Shown: piece by piece, positions 47,034 to 55,930 of the stretch
Position numbering within the stretch: the stretch's first letter is position 1
Layout of the letters: each line of letters begins with the position of its first letter
Assembly: GCA_019217005.1 (NCBI GenBank)
Contig: JAHBNG010000078.1
Coordinates: 1 to 64,000, forward strand
DNA length: 64,000 bases
DNA from: Chloroflexi bacterium TSY
Lineage (GTDB): Bacteria > Chloroflexota > Anaerolineae > Caldilineales > Caldilineaceae
Reading direction: 5' to 3'
Made by a program: the position numbers and the translations under genes
The notes under the pieces: generated by a model
The model's input: only the letters and a program-made list of their open reading frames with translations
Databases searched by the model: none
Told to the model about the DNA's origin: nothing

Positions 47034-47970
47034 GTGCCCTGAATCGTCAGAAAGTCCTCTCTCGGAGCAAACTTTTGCCCCGGGAAAAGCTGTTCCCATC
47101 GCCCTGACACAACCACCTCACCAGCCACGAAAGCCCTTATCGCCACCACCAACTCCACGCGGCAAACGTCTTGCGCACGATGATGTGGGCCAGAATGGTT
47201 ATTATGTACGAGCCGCAAAGCCACAAGGGGTCGTTCGTGATATTGCGCTTGGTGCGACATTGCGTGCGGCAGCATTGCGTTACGCAGCATCGTTTGCCCA
47301 TCGGTTGTCTTGGTTTCCAGAGGATAGTGCCACCGAGCAACAAGCGGGGCTCCTGCCAAGCTTTCAAATTCGAGCAGTCGATCTACATGTCAAGGTACGA
47401 CGTCAGCCTCAGGGCCAGCTGATTCTATTTGTGGTCGATTCTTCGGGTTCAATGGCAGCACGCAAACGGATGGTCGCTGTCAAGGAGGTGATTGTGGGGC
47501 TTTTGCTTGATGCTTATCAGAAACGCGAGTTGGTTGGCATGATTGCATTTCGTGGTCAACAGGCACAGTTACTTGTGCCGCCGACCAATTCTGTTGAGAC
47601 AGCAGAACGTCAGTTGCGTCACCTCCCCACAGGTGGGCGTACTCCTCTTGGTGTTGCCCTGCAATTGGCCGATCAAGTCTTGGCGAGTTATCTACGGCGC
47701 CAAAGCGCGCTGCGCCCCCTCCTGGTTTTGGTCACAGATGGACGATCCAATGCCGGATTCTCCCCTCTAACAGTTGCCCACTCTCTGGTTCAGCAGAAAA
47801 TTCCAACGCTTGTGCTGGACAGCGAACAAGGATATGTCAAATTGGGCTTGGCTCGACGGTTAGCAGATGTCCTAGGTGCTCACTATGCCCAGCTCGATGA
47901 TGTAAGCGTCGATGGAATCCGCCGGCAGCTCTCTGGCCAGACGCATGTTGTGTCCGCGAAGGATAGATGA
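46996..47970 (+). CDS. Chelatase VWA subunit (ChlD/BchD C-terminal-like)
   Basis: 324 residues. A Pro-rich N-terminal region is followed by a von Willebrand A domain with an intact MIDAS ('FVVDSSGSMAARKRMVAVKE', 'TGGRTPLGVALQLAD', 'LLVLVTDGRSNAGFSPLTVA'), as in the C-terminal third of BchD/ChlD. It lacks the degenerate AAA+ half of full ChlD, so it is a short VWA-only partner of ChlI. With CobN it would form the three-part cobaltochelatase, an arrangement known in bacteria lacking CobS/CobT chelatase subunits. Confidence 0.85.
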   Translation: MKRTSNQLRRVSECPESSESPLSEQTFAPGKAVPIALTQPPHQPRKPLSPPPTPRGKRLAHDDVGQNGYYVRAAKPQGVVRDIALGATLRAAALRYAASFAHRLSWFPEDSATEQQAGLLPSFQIRAVDLHVKVRRQPQGQLILFVVDSSGSMAARKRMVAVKEVIVGLLLDAYQKRELVGMIAFRGQQAQLLVPPTNSVETAERQLRHLPTGGRTPLGVALQLADQVLASYLRRQSALRPLLVLVTDGRSNAGFSPLTVAHSLVQQKIPTLVLDSEQGYVKLGLARRLADVLGAHYAQLDDVSVDGIRRQLSGQTHVVSAKDR

Positions 47971-48007
47971 TCAATGATTGTAGCGAGCACAGAAAGGAAC
48001 AGGTAAT

Positions 48008-48376
48008 ATGGCAACAATCAGCTCAACGAAATATGTGATCGCCGTAAACGATCTCATGAAATCCGCCGAATATTATCGAGACGTACTTGGCTTTACAATC
48101 CAGGAGATTGGGGACGACGGCTGGCGATTCTTGGTCAAGGATGCCTGCACGATCATGGCGGGACATTGCCCCGATGCGATTCCGCCGAAGGAACTGGGCG
48201 ATCATTCATATTTTGCGTACATCGATGTGGATGGTATTGACGAGTATTTTGAGCAGGTTCAAGCCAATGGTGGAAATGTGTTGCAGAAATTGGCCGATAA
48301 GCCGTGGGGAATGCGGGAATTTGCGATCGAAACAATAGATGGACATCGAATTATGTTCGGATGTCCTATACCTTAG
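48008..48376 (+). CDS. VOC/glyoxalase-fold protein
   Basis: 122 residues with one vicinal-oxygen-chelate repeat pair: 'YVIAVNDLMKSAEYYRDVLG' at the start and 'GMREFAIETIDGHRIMFGCP' at the end, where the usual metal ligand Glu/His positions lie. GAAAGGAACAGG precedes the ATG. Such proteins include lyases, dioxygenases and resistance proteins; nothing here narrows the role. It follows the chelatase operon by 37 bp. Confidence 0.8.
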   Translation: MATISSTKYVIAVNDLMKSAEYYRDVLGFTIQEIGDDGWRFLVKDACTIMAGHCPDAIPPKELGDHSYFAYIDVDGIDEYFEQVQANGGNVLQKLADKPWGMREFAIETIDGHRIMFGCPIP

Positions 48377-48500
48377 AAAGTAAAAGTTATTTAGGCCATT
48401 CCAGAAAATTAATTACCCATAAAGACCAACATGTTTGCCTGGAATGGCTTTGGCTTTTCCTGATGGAGTGGACACTTCATTTTCTGGAAAAGCCGAATGA

Positions 48501-48561
48501 TCCACGAGGGGCACGAAGTCACACAAAGGATTCTCCTCCGTCTTCGTGTCCTTCGTGGATG
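48501..48561. repeat. Palindromic 'ATCCACGA...TCGTGGAT' repeat
   Basis: ATCCACGAGGGGCACGAAG and CTTCGTGTCCTTCGTGGAT are imperfect inverted arms, the same type as at 10411-10480. Confidence 0.55.
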
Positions 48562-48611
48562 GCGGATACGCCCGCCTTGTAATCAATCGACCATTCTAAA
48601 CTGATATCACT

Positions 48612-48729
48612 TTAGGCGAATCCAATTTTTAAACTATCCACAGAGTGACAAGATTGACTGGATAATTTCTCTTAAAAATCTCGTTAATCCTGTCCATCTG
48701 TGGATCATTAATTATCTGGAATAGCCTTA
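48612..48729. repeat. Inverted-repeat element with AGGCGAATCC ends
   Basis: TTAGGCGAATCCA (48612) and its counterpart TCTGGAATAGCCTTA (48715-48729) bound about 117 bp, with an inner ATCCACAGA / TCTGTGGAT pair. The right end overlaps the stop codon of the DinB gene. The ends resemble the inverted repeats of the IS at 7859-9221. The rest of 48377-48726 contains related half-ends but no gene. Confidence 0.5.
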
Positions 48730-49254
48730 GAACTGATATCCTTTGCCACCTTGTAGCCCCTTCAAGCACGAAATTTCACCTGTATGCCATGTAACGTTGT
48801 TGAGCAAGATGGAGGAAATCTGACCGAGCGTATATTTCCCTAACCCAATTCCCGTGAGATCGACTTCTCGTCCAAGATCTTCATCTGTAAGCGTCGCAAA
48901 GTACTTATCAGTGGCAGCATAGACGGCCTGACCATATGCACGTGCTGCGTCCAAATCAACCTTTACCCGCCGTCCCCATTCACCCCATTGGTTGCCCTGG
49001 GGAGCAGGTTCGCTCAACCCTGTCTTGTCTGCCCATGAGGATGCCATCAATGGTGCACCGCCTTGGAGCGCGCCATTGAATAGCCCATCTTCAGAGACCA
49101 GAATATGGGCATAGGTCGCCCCCAATGGATTGGCCGTACCGGCTGGTATCCAATGCGCCTGCTCGGAGGTCACACCTTTCATCGTACCTTCCAAAACATC
49201 ATGAGCGCCTTTGTATTGGGCACGAAGTAATTTGACTGCACTATTACTAGACAT
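48727..49254 (-). CDS. DinB-family protein
   Basis: 175 residues of the DinB/YfiT-like four-helix fold ('LLRAQYKGAHDVLEGTMKGV', 'PLGATYAHILVSEDGLFNGA', 'NNVTWHTGEISCLKGLQGG'), with His at the usual metal-binding places in the second and last helix. AAGGAG precedes ATG 49254, which is preferred to an upstream in-frame start. Members are often thiol-dependent transferases or stress proteins, but most are uncharacterised. The stop TAA is the first codon of a dispersed TAAGGC motif. Confidence 0.8.
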   Translation of the reverse strand: MSSNSAVKLLRAQYKGAHDVLEGTMKGVTSEQAHWIPAGTANPLGATYAHILVSEDGLFNGALQGGAPLMASSWADKTGLSEPAPQGNQWGEWGRRVKVDLDAARAYGQAVYAATDKYFATLTDEDLGREVDLTGIGLGKYTLGQISSILLNNVTWHTGEISCLKGLQGGKGYQF

Positions 49255-49408
49255 ACGTTGCTCCTTTTTCACTTTCCATTTGTTGATATTGATTACCTTC
49301 ATTTGAGTAATCGCTATATGTTAGGTCGCCCCAGAAATCAAGCATACATGACAATAAGCGTTGCGTGTTACGTATACCAATCGGATTAATGGTTCTACAT
49401 ATGTATAC

Positions 49409-49876
49409 TTATTTTTCTGGATTCGCCTTAGCCAACAATACACTTAGCCGATCCAATGTCCCATTCCAACCCCATTTGTGGCTGTCGCGCTCTTCGTCAT
49501 TCGCAAATCGTTCGTGTGTGAGAATAACTTCTGTCTCGGTTGGGGTCAATTGATTGAACTCAACAGTGACAAGCATTTCTCTGGGATCTTCCGCTCCTTC
49601 CCATCCCCAGGTAAAGGAAAGTTTTTCGGGGGGATCAACTGCTTCATATTTTCCTTGCACAATATGGGCATTATCACCTGCAATCATGCTGATGCGATAG
49701 CTCCCTCCAACCCGCAGATCAAATTCGTCTACCTGACTAATATGTTTTTCGGTGGGATGAAACCACTTTGCCAAGAGCTCGGGTTTTGTCCAGGCTTGAT
49801 AGACACGATCTCGAGAAGCATTGAATGTTCGACTCATTTTCAGGCTCGTTGGCGCTTTGGTCATGACTGCATTCAT
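49409..49876 (-). CDS. SRPBCC/AHSA1-domain protein
   Basis: 155 residues with the START-like hydrophobic-pocket fold: 'SRTFNASRDRVYQAWTKPEL', 'KWFHPTEKHISQVDEFDLRV', 'GGSYRISMI', 'TEVILTHERFANDEERDSHK'. The gene directly upstream on the same strand is an ArsR-type repressor, a common pairing in which the regulator controls the SRPBCC gene. The last codons (K-A-N-P-E-K-stop) are read from the dispersed motif AAGGCGAATCCAGAAAAA. The ligand is unknown. Confidence 0.85.
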   Translation of the reverse strand: MNAVMTKAPTSLKMSRTFNASRDRVYQAWTKPELLAKWFHPTEKHISQVDEFDLRVGGSYRISMIAGDNAHIVQGKYEAVDPPEKLSFTWGWEGAEDPREMLVTVEFNQLTPTETEVILTHERFANDEERDSHKWGWNGTLDRLSVLLAKANPEK

Positions 49877-49900
49877 GAAATTTTCTCCCGTCGTTTTGAA

Positions 49901-50308
49901 TTAATCCGGCAAATTTGAGGGGGACAGCTTCGGCTTTTGGCTATCAGACTCATCAGACTCATCCAGAAACTCTTCCAACGCGTCAAAGCGCTCTTCCCAA
50001 AACATCCGATAAAACTCTAGCCATTCCGCTGCATCTTCTAGCGGTTTCGGCACCAAATGGCAATATCGAATTCGTCCTTCCTTTTGCTGACGCAGAAGTC
50101 CCGCCCGTTCTAAGACACGCAAATGCTTGGATATCGCGGGCATTGAAACTGAAAACTGTGCAGCAAGGTCTGAGACCGTTATTGGTCCTTGGGTTAGATT
50201 CTTGAGAATGGCGCGTCGAGTCGCATGGGCCAAGGCGGAAAAGACCTGGTCAATCTGAACGCTATGCTCTGTATGTGACTCTGTTTCTATTACAAGATGG
50301 TTAACCAT
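49901..50308 (-). CDS. ArsR-family transcriptional regulator
   Basis: 135 residues, start ATG 50308 ('MVNHLVIETES'). The winged helix-turn-helix is clear: 'VFSALAHATRRAILKNLTQG', 'ITVSDLAAQFSVSMPAISKH', 'LRVLERAGLLRQQKEGRIRY'. No Cys pair for metal sensing is present, so it belongs to the non-metal ArsR group usually found next to SRPBCC genes. The 25-bp gap to the downstream SRPBCC gene indicates an operon. Confidence 0.87.
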   Translation of the reverse strand: MVNHLVIETESHTEHSVQIDQVFSALAHATRRAILKNLTQGPITVSDLAAQFSVSMPAISKHLRVLERAGLLRQQKEGRIRYCHLVPKPLEDAAEWLEFYRMFWEERFDALEEFLDESDESDSQKPKLSPSNLPD

Positions 50309-50457
50309 GTAGTTAAATATATCAGAACACACGTTCTTTGTCAAGTCAAAAAAGTAAAAATTCCAAAAAGCGATCCGTTGAATCAATCTTCTCGCATACT
50401 GGACAGAGCATACCAGTCGATCCAAAACGTATCTGACGCCCCATACATCAGCGTCCG

Positions 50458-51264
50458 TTAATAACCGATACCGCGCAGATAATCGACCATCCCTTTGCTT
50501 CGTTTTGCTTCGCTCATGGGATCATCGGCACCTGGAATGGGTCGACCAGGACAGGCAGTCACCCAACGGGTAAAGTTGGTCTCCTCCAATATGGTTCGCA
50601 CGGCCGGAAAGTCGATACTTTCGGCCACGCCAACATCGCACCAAATCGGATCGTAGAATCCATCATCACGACGCGACGTAGAAGAATAATCTTGCAGATG
50701 GATATAGTTTAGCTGATCGCGAAAGTCCCGAATCGACTCAACAGGATCATATCCCCAAAGGAATGCATGGCTGACATCGATGCAGAGCTTCGCCTTGTCC
50801 AAATGCTGCATATAGAGTTTCCAGTGTTCAATGTTGTCGACCAGGAGATTGGTGTGAATATGGTAGCTCAATTCCAGATCGAACTGTGCGGCATACTCTG
50901 CCCATTCCTCGGCACCTTCGGCTGCAGCCTTTACATCATCATCTGTGACAGCGCGCTCTTTTGGCTTGGCTCCATTCATGTACATAAAGCAGTCTGCACC
51001 AACTTCACCAGCGAATTCGATGCGTCGTTTGTTCCGCTCCGTGTTGACGCGTTCTCGGTTATCGGGCGTGCCTTGTGCTGTATAGACAACCATTGGCATA
51101 TCTGTATTTTTACAGATGCGCATCAATCTTTGAGGCGTACCAAGCCAATCTAATGGCAAGCGACATTCCCAACCATCCCAACCAACTTCTTTAAGTGTTT
51201 CGAGAGCCGGTTCCAAATCAGGTTCACGCCAACGGAGTGAACAGTAAGCAAGTGAAAAGGTCAT
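50458..51264 (-). CDS. Sugar phosphate isomerase/epimerase-like TIM barrel
   Basis: 268 residues of the xylose-isomerase-like AP-endonuclease-2 fold: 'TLKEVGWDGWECRLPLDWLG', 'EVGADCFMYMNG', 'LSYHIHTNLLVDN', 'LCIDVSHAFLWGYDP', 'NYIHLQDYS'. The His, Asp and Glu residues at strand ends fit a divalent-metal site. Family members epimerise or isomerise keto sugars or dehydrate inosose. No pathway partners are adjacent, so the substrate is undetermined. Confidence 0.8.
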   Translation of the reverse strand: MTFSLAYCSLRWREPDLEPALETLKEVGWDGWECRLPLDWLGTPQRLMRICKNTDMPMVVYTAQGTPDNRERVNTERNKRRIEFAGEVGADCFMYMNGAKPKERAVTDDDVKAAAEGAEEWAEYAAQFDLELSYHIHTNLLVDNIEHWKLYMQHLDKAKLCIDVSHAFLWGYDPVESIRDFRDQLNYIHLQDYSSTSRRDDGFYDPIWCDVGVAESIDFPAVRTILEETNFTRWVTACPGRPIPGADDPMSEAKRSKGMVDYLRGIGY

Positions 51265-51283
51265 TGGCTTCTCCTTATGAATA

Positions 51284-51455
51284 GAGCGTGTACCACAAGT
51301 GTGTAAATGAATACTGCTCAGTCAGAGAACATCTGCATTTATACCGCACTCGCTTATAACTTTAACATAAATTCGTCTGTTCTATTCGACTGAAATCGGT
51401 CAAATTTATGTTAAAGTTATGGCAGTGCTCAGTATACACACTTTGGGACACACTC
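51284..51455. repeat. MITE-3 copy with a nested palindrome
   Basis: Outer ends GAGCGTGTACCACAAGTGTG and CACACTTTGGGACACACTC are those of MITE-3 but 172 bp apart. Inside lies a perfect 18-bp inverted repeat ATAACTTTAACATAAATT (51355-51372) / AATTTATGTTAAAGTTAT (51403-51420), a second small element inserted in the first. Confidence 0.65.
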
Positions 51456-51495
51456 CCATTGAAATAATGTTTCATTGTATCTACTACGTTTTACG

Positions 51496-53565
51496 TCATC
51501 TTTGCAGAAATGGCAAGTAAACCTTGTGGTCTAGTCCTGGAAAATCTCCTACACGCTCCAGCCAGATTCGATCAATCCCCGTCTCGCCCTCACGTCCGCG
51601 TAGGATCATTTCGTGCACACCTTTGGCGAGTGTGAACTCTTTGGGGGAGAATTCGTTCTCGTCAAAGGTCCCGGTTCCGCGCCACGAGACAGTTCGCTCC
51701 TCCAAGCCATCTGTGATGAATATATCCCAGATCATGATCGGGTCAATTGGTTCCGCATCCATGTTGATGTAAAAGGAATTGGCACCACCGGTGGGCGCAT
51801 TGACGATTGCGTGTACAATGTATATTCCCGATCTGTTCAAGTAAAATTGATAGGATGCCTTGCCTCCAGATAATGGACCATTCGTTTCCAGCGGTTGCGA
51901 AACGATGCCGTTGTTGATGCGAAAGGGATCGGTAATCGCACCTGACTCGGCCTCCCACTCCGATGTTGGCAACGTAGGGGGCGGTGTCGTCGTGGTTGAT
52001 GACGGAGATGTAGGCGTAGGCGTGGGAGTGCCTGTCGCAGTTGGGGAAGGCATAGCGGTCGGTGTTACAGTGCTGCTCGTAGACGGTTCCGGAGTAGCTG
52101 TTGCAGTTGGGGAAGGCATATCAGTCGGCGTTGCAGTGACGCTTGCGGACGGTTGAGGGGTTGTTGTTTCTGTTGCGGTTGGCGTAGGCGTTGTCTCATC
52201 TGTGGGCAGCGCAAGCAACTGCTCAATCGTCGTGATTCTGGATCCTTTCCCCTGACAGGGAGAACCGGTCAATAACGTATAATCATCTACCGACAATGGA
52301 TCGTCTTGGGCATTCGTAAATTGCGGATCGAGCCTCTCTCCCAGGATATCGAATTGTAGATCGTATTGGCAGTTACCGCTCGTTTGGTCAATTCCGTCCG
52401 GTGTATCAATTTTTGACCCAAAGAAGATCGAATTTGTGACGCTATGGCCATCGCCCTCAAGCCAAAAACATGAGCCGGTATACCCAGTGATACAATGTGA
52501 GGTTACATGATCGAGTGTCCAATTCTGAGACTTAACGCCTGGATATCCCGATATATTGATGCCAGATGCCTTTGCAAAAACAACATTCCGCAGCACAACG
52601 TCATTGACAACCGAACGAAACCCCTGACCTGTGTCTCTCTGCCCCAAAATAATTCCTTGGGTAAAGCCAGGGCCCACAAAGCTATCTTCAATTGTCAGAC
52701 CGGAGGTTGTATCGCCGCTGTAAATTTGAATTCCGTCCGTGTGGGTACATGGTTCGTTAAAAGCCATTCCATTGCTCGGGTGTCGTCGACCGTTGTAGAG
52801 CCATGACTCGCGTAAGACAAAATTCGAAATTCGATCACGCAAGTTAGATTGAAAAGCATCTTGACCATTATCATGGATGATCACGCGTTCAAAGGTGATG
52901 TTCTGTCCCCCAAAACCCACGCCAGGAATGGTCGTCTCCCACAGACCGTTTGCATTTTGCTGGGCACTTCCGTTATCGTATATTTCCAAATTCCGTACTG
53001 CAATATTGGCGGAATCACCGATGATTCTCATGCCGCGATTGTTAAATCCGTGAACAGCGATTCCGCGCCAGTTCCCTCCTTCTAAACGGATCCATGAACG
53101 GTCCTCGATAATGATTCCGATTGCGCGTACACCTTCAGTCTGGTAGACATACTCTGCTTGATTACAGTAGGGCAATGGCGTTGAGCGTCCGCCAAAGATC
53201 ACAACTTGGCCATTATGCCCTACTTCATCAGATGCTTTGATGGTAATTGGCTGCATTTCGGTGCCGCTCGCCTGAATATCGAGAACAGCCTCATAAACCA
53301 TTCGATTGGTACCGCCATCCAAAAGAATCGTGTCTCCCGGTTGAATCAGCGTCCATTCAATCTGATCGAGTTCTGTCCAGGCGTCTGCCCAATTCCGTCC
53401 ATTTAGATTTGAGCCATCTTTGGATACATAATAGGTTGTTCCTTGAGTGAGCGTAAATTGCGGAAATCTATATCCAGCACGACTTGCATCGGTCAAAAAT
53501 AGTAGACAGGCGGCGATGAAGACAACGACTCCGAACCACTTGATCACAGTTCGTATGATGCTCAT
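51496..53565 (-). CDS. Secreted right-handed beta-helix protein with Thr/Pro linker
   Basis: 689 residues. The signal/anchor segment 'VIKWFGVVVFIAACLLFLTD' is followed by a parallel beta-helix (about 40-430) with repeats such as 'IRLEGGNWRGIAVHGFNNRG', 'MRIIGDSANIAVRNLEIYDN', 'ITFERVIIHDNGQDAFQSN' and 'LRNVVFAKASGINISGYPG'. A 90-residue Thr/Pro/Ser linker comes next, then a carbohydrate-binding-like beta-sandwich ('EWEAESGAI', 'GGKASYQFYLNRSGIYIVHA'). The chain ends 'HKVYLPFLQR', a tail type shared with the CotH protein at 57178. It may be a cell-surface polysaccharide lyase or binding protein; catalytic residues are not identifiable. Confidence 0.8.
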   Translation of the reverse strand: MSIIRTVIKWFGVVVFIAACLLFLTDASRAGYRFPQFTLTQGTTYYVSKDGSNLNGRNWADAWTELDQIEWTLIQPGDTILLDGGTNRMVYEAVLDIQASGTEMQPITIKASDEVGHNGQVVIFGGRSTPLPYCNQAEYVYQTEGVRAIGIIIEDRSWIRLEGGNWRGIAVHGFNNRGMRIIGDSANIAVRNLEIYDNGSAQQNANGLWETTIPGVGFGGQNITFERVIIHDNGQDAFQSNLRDRISNFVLRESWLYNGRRHPSNGMAFNEPCTHTDGIQIYSGDTTSGLTIEDSFVGPGFTQGIILGQRDTGQGFRSVVNDVVLRNVVFAKASGINISGYPGVKSQNWTLDHVTSHCITGYTGSCFWLEGDGHSVTNSIFFGSKIDTPDGIDQTSGNCQYDLQFDILGERLDPQFTNAQDDPLSVDDYTLLTGSPCQGKGSRITTIEQLLALPTDETTPTPTATETTTPQPSASVTATPTDMPSPTATATPEPSTSSTVTPTAMPSPTATGTPTPTPTSPSSTTTTPPPTLPTSEWEAESGAITDPFRINNGIVSQPLETNGPLSGGKASYQFYLNRSGIYIVHAIVNAPTGGANSFYINMDAEPIDPIMIWDIFITDGLEERTVSWRGTGTFDENEFSPKEFTLAKGVHEMILRGREGETGIDRIWLERVGDFPGLDHKVYLPFLQR

Positions 53566-53723
53566 TTATCCTCTTCTTTCTTGCAGGATTTGTAAAAGAA
53601 TAACGTAGTCACATAAAACGTTGTGCGATAAACGTAATGCTATATTATCCAGAAAGATGAGACAGATAAATGCTGCTATTCATGCGTACGCCCTACTCTT
53701 TGGCAACAAAGATTAGCGTCGAT

Positions 53724-54894
53724 CTACGCAACTCGATTCAAAAGTGGTTTACCGGCCAAACCAGCGATCAGATTATCGACGGTACGTTGAACCATTCCTG
53801 TGCGAGTTTGAACGGTTGCACTGCCTAGATGAGGAATGATGACAATGTTGTCGAGTGCCAAGAGGGGATGATCGCGCGGCAATGGTTCTGGTTCTGTGAC
53901 ATCAAGTGCTGCACACCAAATGCCACGATTCTGCAATGTCTCTAACAAAGCATCATGGTCAATTACACCGCCTCGAGCCAGATTGACCAACGTAGCTGTT
54001 GGCTTCATCAAGGCCAGTTCTTCACGTCCGATCATGTGATAGGTTTCGTCTGTGAGCGGCACGTTGAGCGTCACATGGTCAGCGCCACGCAATAGGTCGG
54101 ACAATGAGGCATACGTTACACCCAGCTCAGCTTCGGCAGCGTGGTCGCGATTGCGGTTGTGGTAGATCACGGTCATATCGAATCCGCTTGCACGGCGTGC
54201 CACCTCTTTTCCAATCTGCCCCATCCCTATGATGCCCAGGGTTGATCCATAGACCTCTTGACCATGATGAAGATTTGGATCGTAATGAGTAAATTCTGGG
54301 CTTCGTGCATACTGATCCCCAAATACAATATTACGTGCGGCGGCCATCAGTAGGGCAAAGGTCATGTCGGCGGTCGCTCCATCCACAAATCCAGGTGTGT
54401 TCCCTACTGGAATTCCCCGCACGCGTGCATCATCCAGGTTGATATGATCGACACCGACACCAAAGTTGCTAATGACGCGGAGATTGGGCATTGTGTCCAT
54501 GACGGTTCCGTCAATGATGGGATGGCCATAGAGGAAAAACCCTTCAACGGCATTCAGCATCTCTAGTCTCAGTAGATCCAAATTTCAGGTTTAGAGAGAG
54601 AATTTGGGCTAATTAGTTGACATAAATACGTATTTGCCAGTCAATACCTAGCATTTACGTAAAATTTAAGCGATTTCTAGATATGAAATTGGCTGTTTTT
54701 GGCAACTGAGATCTGAAAAAATGGCCCCAAAATCCCTTCTCTCCCGACTGAAAATAGTCAAAAACGCCAAATTTGGATCTACTGAGTCTATCTGCACCTG
54801 GACCGGACCACATTTGAACATCACAATCTTGCTCTTCGAGTAGATTCAGAATGTTAGGGGCTAGCTCAGCATTCGTTATCACGCGATAAGTCAT
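53724..54894 (-). pseudogene. D-2-hydroxyacid dehydrogenase (glyoxylate/hydroxypyruvate reductase-like), split by a MITE
   Basis: The first 35 codons (from ATG 54894) read 'MTYRVITNAELAPNILNLLE' and 'VQMWSGPGADRL'. MITE-2 follows (54570-54784). The rest continues 'EMLNAVEGFFLYGHPIIDGT', 'TLGIIGMGQIGKEVARRASG' (NAD(P) site), 'NLARGGVIDHDALLE' (catalytic Arg), 'DVTEPEPLPRDHPLLALDNI' (Glu) and 'IPHLGSATVQTR' (His), to the stop at 53724. Removing the element and one AGTCT copy restores a frame of about 317 codons. The 220 extra bp shift the frame, so only the N-terminal 35 residues would be made correctly from this start. Confidence 0.88.
54570..54784 (-). repeat. 215-bp MITE (MITE-2, copy 4) inside a dehydrogenase gene
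   Basis: Inverted relative to the copies at 7551 and 29170 and nearly identical to them. Duplication AGTCT at 54565-54569 and 54785-54789. Confidence 0.95.
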
Positions 54895-55003
54895 GAGGAT
54901 TCTCCTGATCGATGGAGCTTATCTACCATCAATGTGTGCTCCTCGAGATTCGTGGCCTTGATCAACACATATTTGGAAGATAAGCGACTGAATATAGTTA
55001 TTG

Positions 55004-55084
55004 GGTGGTATCCCAAATTGTGTGTAACTTCGCTTTCTCTCTGATGAACCAGGTAACTTTCACACAATTTGTGGTATACCATCA
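55004..55084. repeat. Divergent MITE-3-like palindrome
   Basis: TGGTATCCCAAATTGTGTG at the left and CACACAATTTGTGGTATACCA-type complement at the right, about 81 bp. It has the same plan as MITE-3 but a different outer end. The following 55085-55330 holds a further hairpin GCTCATCT / AGATGAGC (about 55194-55248) and no gene. Confidence 0.55.
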
Positions 55085-55330
55085 TTGATTGTACTCGCTA
55101 TAAAGCGCTCGATTGCCATTTTTTCGGAATAGCCTTTGCAGCTATTTTGTGCTAAGATTTAAGTTAATATCTTTTATCACCCAAAAAAGAACAGCTCATC
55201 TTTGAAAAGGGTGAAATCGAACTTGATTCACTTATTCCACAGATGAGCGAGTGCAGTATATATAGTAGACTTTGTTTGGAAGAGCTACTTTTTCGCAAAG
55301 AGGGTTTCAAATCTGTTAGTGGAGGTAATA

Positions 55331-55753
55331 ATGAAAAAATTTTCCCGATTCCTGTTTTTCATGGCCCTGTTGGGTGGAATTGCCTATTTCATCAAAAATA
55401 AACTAGCGGCTAACGGCAATGAGTTTTCGGCAGCAGGCAGTGGTCAAGGCGTTATTCCCAACAATCCATCAAGCTCACTTGAGGAAAGACCACTGGGCGG
55501 CGCAATCAGCGACGAACTGCTGAAAATACTGGTCTGCCCAGAAGATAAAGGCCCATTGGAACTGATCGATGATGGGAAATATCTTCTAAATCCACGAAAC
55601 GGATATAAATATCCCATCCACGACGGCATCCCTGTCATGTTGATCGAAGAAGGGAAAAAGAACCTAGATCCCAACTTTTCGGCCAATGGTTCGACTCCTG
55701 CTGCGTCTGACCCAATGAGCACCGAACAGATTGATGACAAGACAGAAGCTTAA
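55331..55753 (+). CDS. Membrane-anchored Trm112-like protein
   Basis: 140 residues; ATG 55331 is chosen because GGAGGT precedes it by 5 bases. One membrane helix (about 5-23, 'FLFFMALLGGIAYFIKNKLA') leads to a linker and then a Trm112p/UPF0434-like domain: 'DELLKILVCPEDKGPLELID', 'YPIHDGIPVMLIEEG'. Trm112 domains activate methyltransferases or bind zinc; here only one Cys remains, so zinc binding is unlikely. A membrane-tethered Trm112 domain is uncommon. The role is unknown. Confidence 0.7.
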   Translation: MKKFSRFLFFMALLGGIAYFIKNKLAANGNEFSAAGSGQGVIPNNPSSSLEERPLGGAISDELLKILVCPEDKGPLELIDDGKYLLNPRNGYKYPIHDGIPVMLIEEGKKNLDPNFSANGSTPAASDPMSTEQIDDKTEA

Positions 55754-55930
55754 ACATTGGTCTTGATCAACGATTTGACCACCCTGAGTTGTCCCATGAA
55801 GACGACCTACGAGTCAATCAATGCTTCGCCTTGCCCAAATAATCGCCAAAGCCGGAGCAGGGCTTTATAGCCCTAGCCAGTATCGAACCTGAATTATATA
55901 CCGCATTTGCTCATATCAAGAATGAACTAT

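Noticed and set aside
45912..47970. Bacteriochlorophyll synthesis genes
   Set aside because: ChlI and ChlD alone do not imply photosynthesis; no H subunit or other bch genes are present and CobN is nearby.
54655..54894. Small protein made of the dehydrogenase start plus MITE-encoded residues
   Set aside because: The tail is only read-through of MITE-2 and the same peptide appears by chance in frame at 29170; there is no sign of selection on it.
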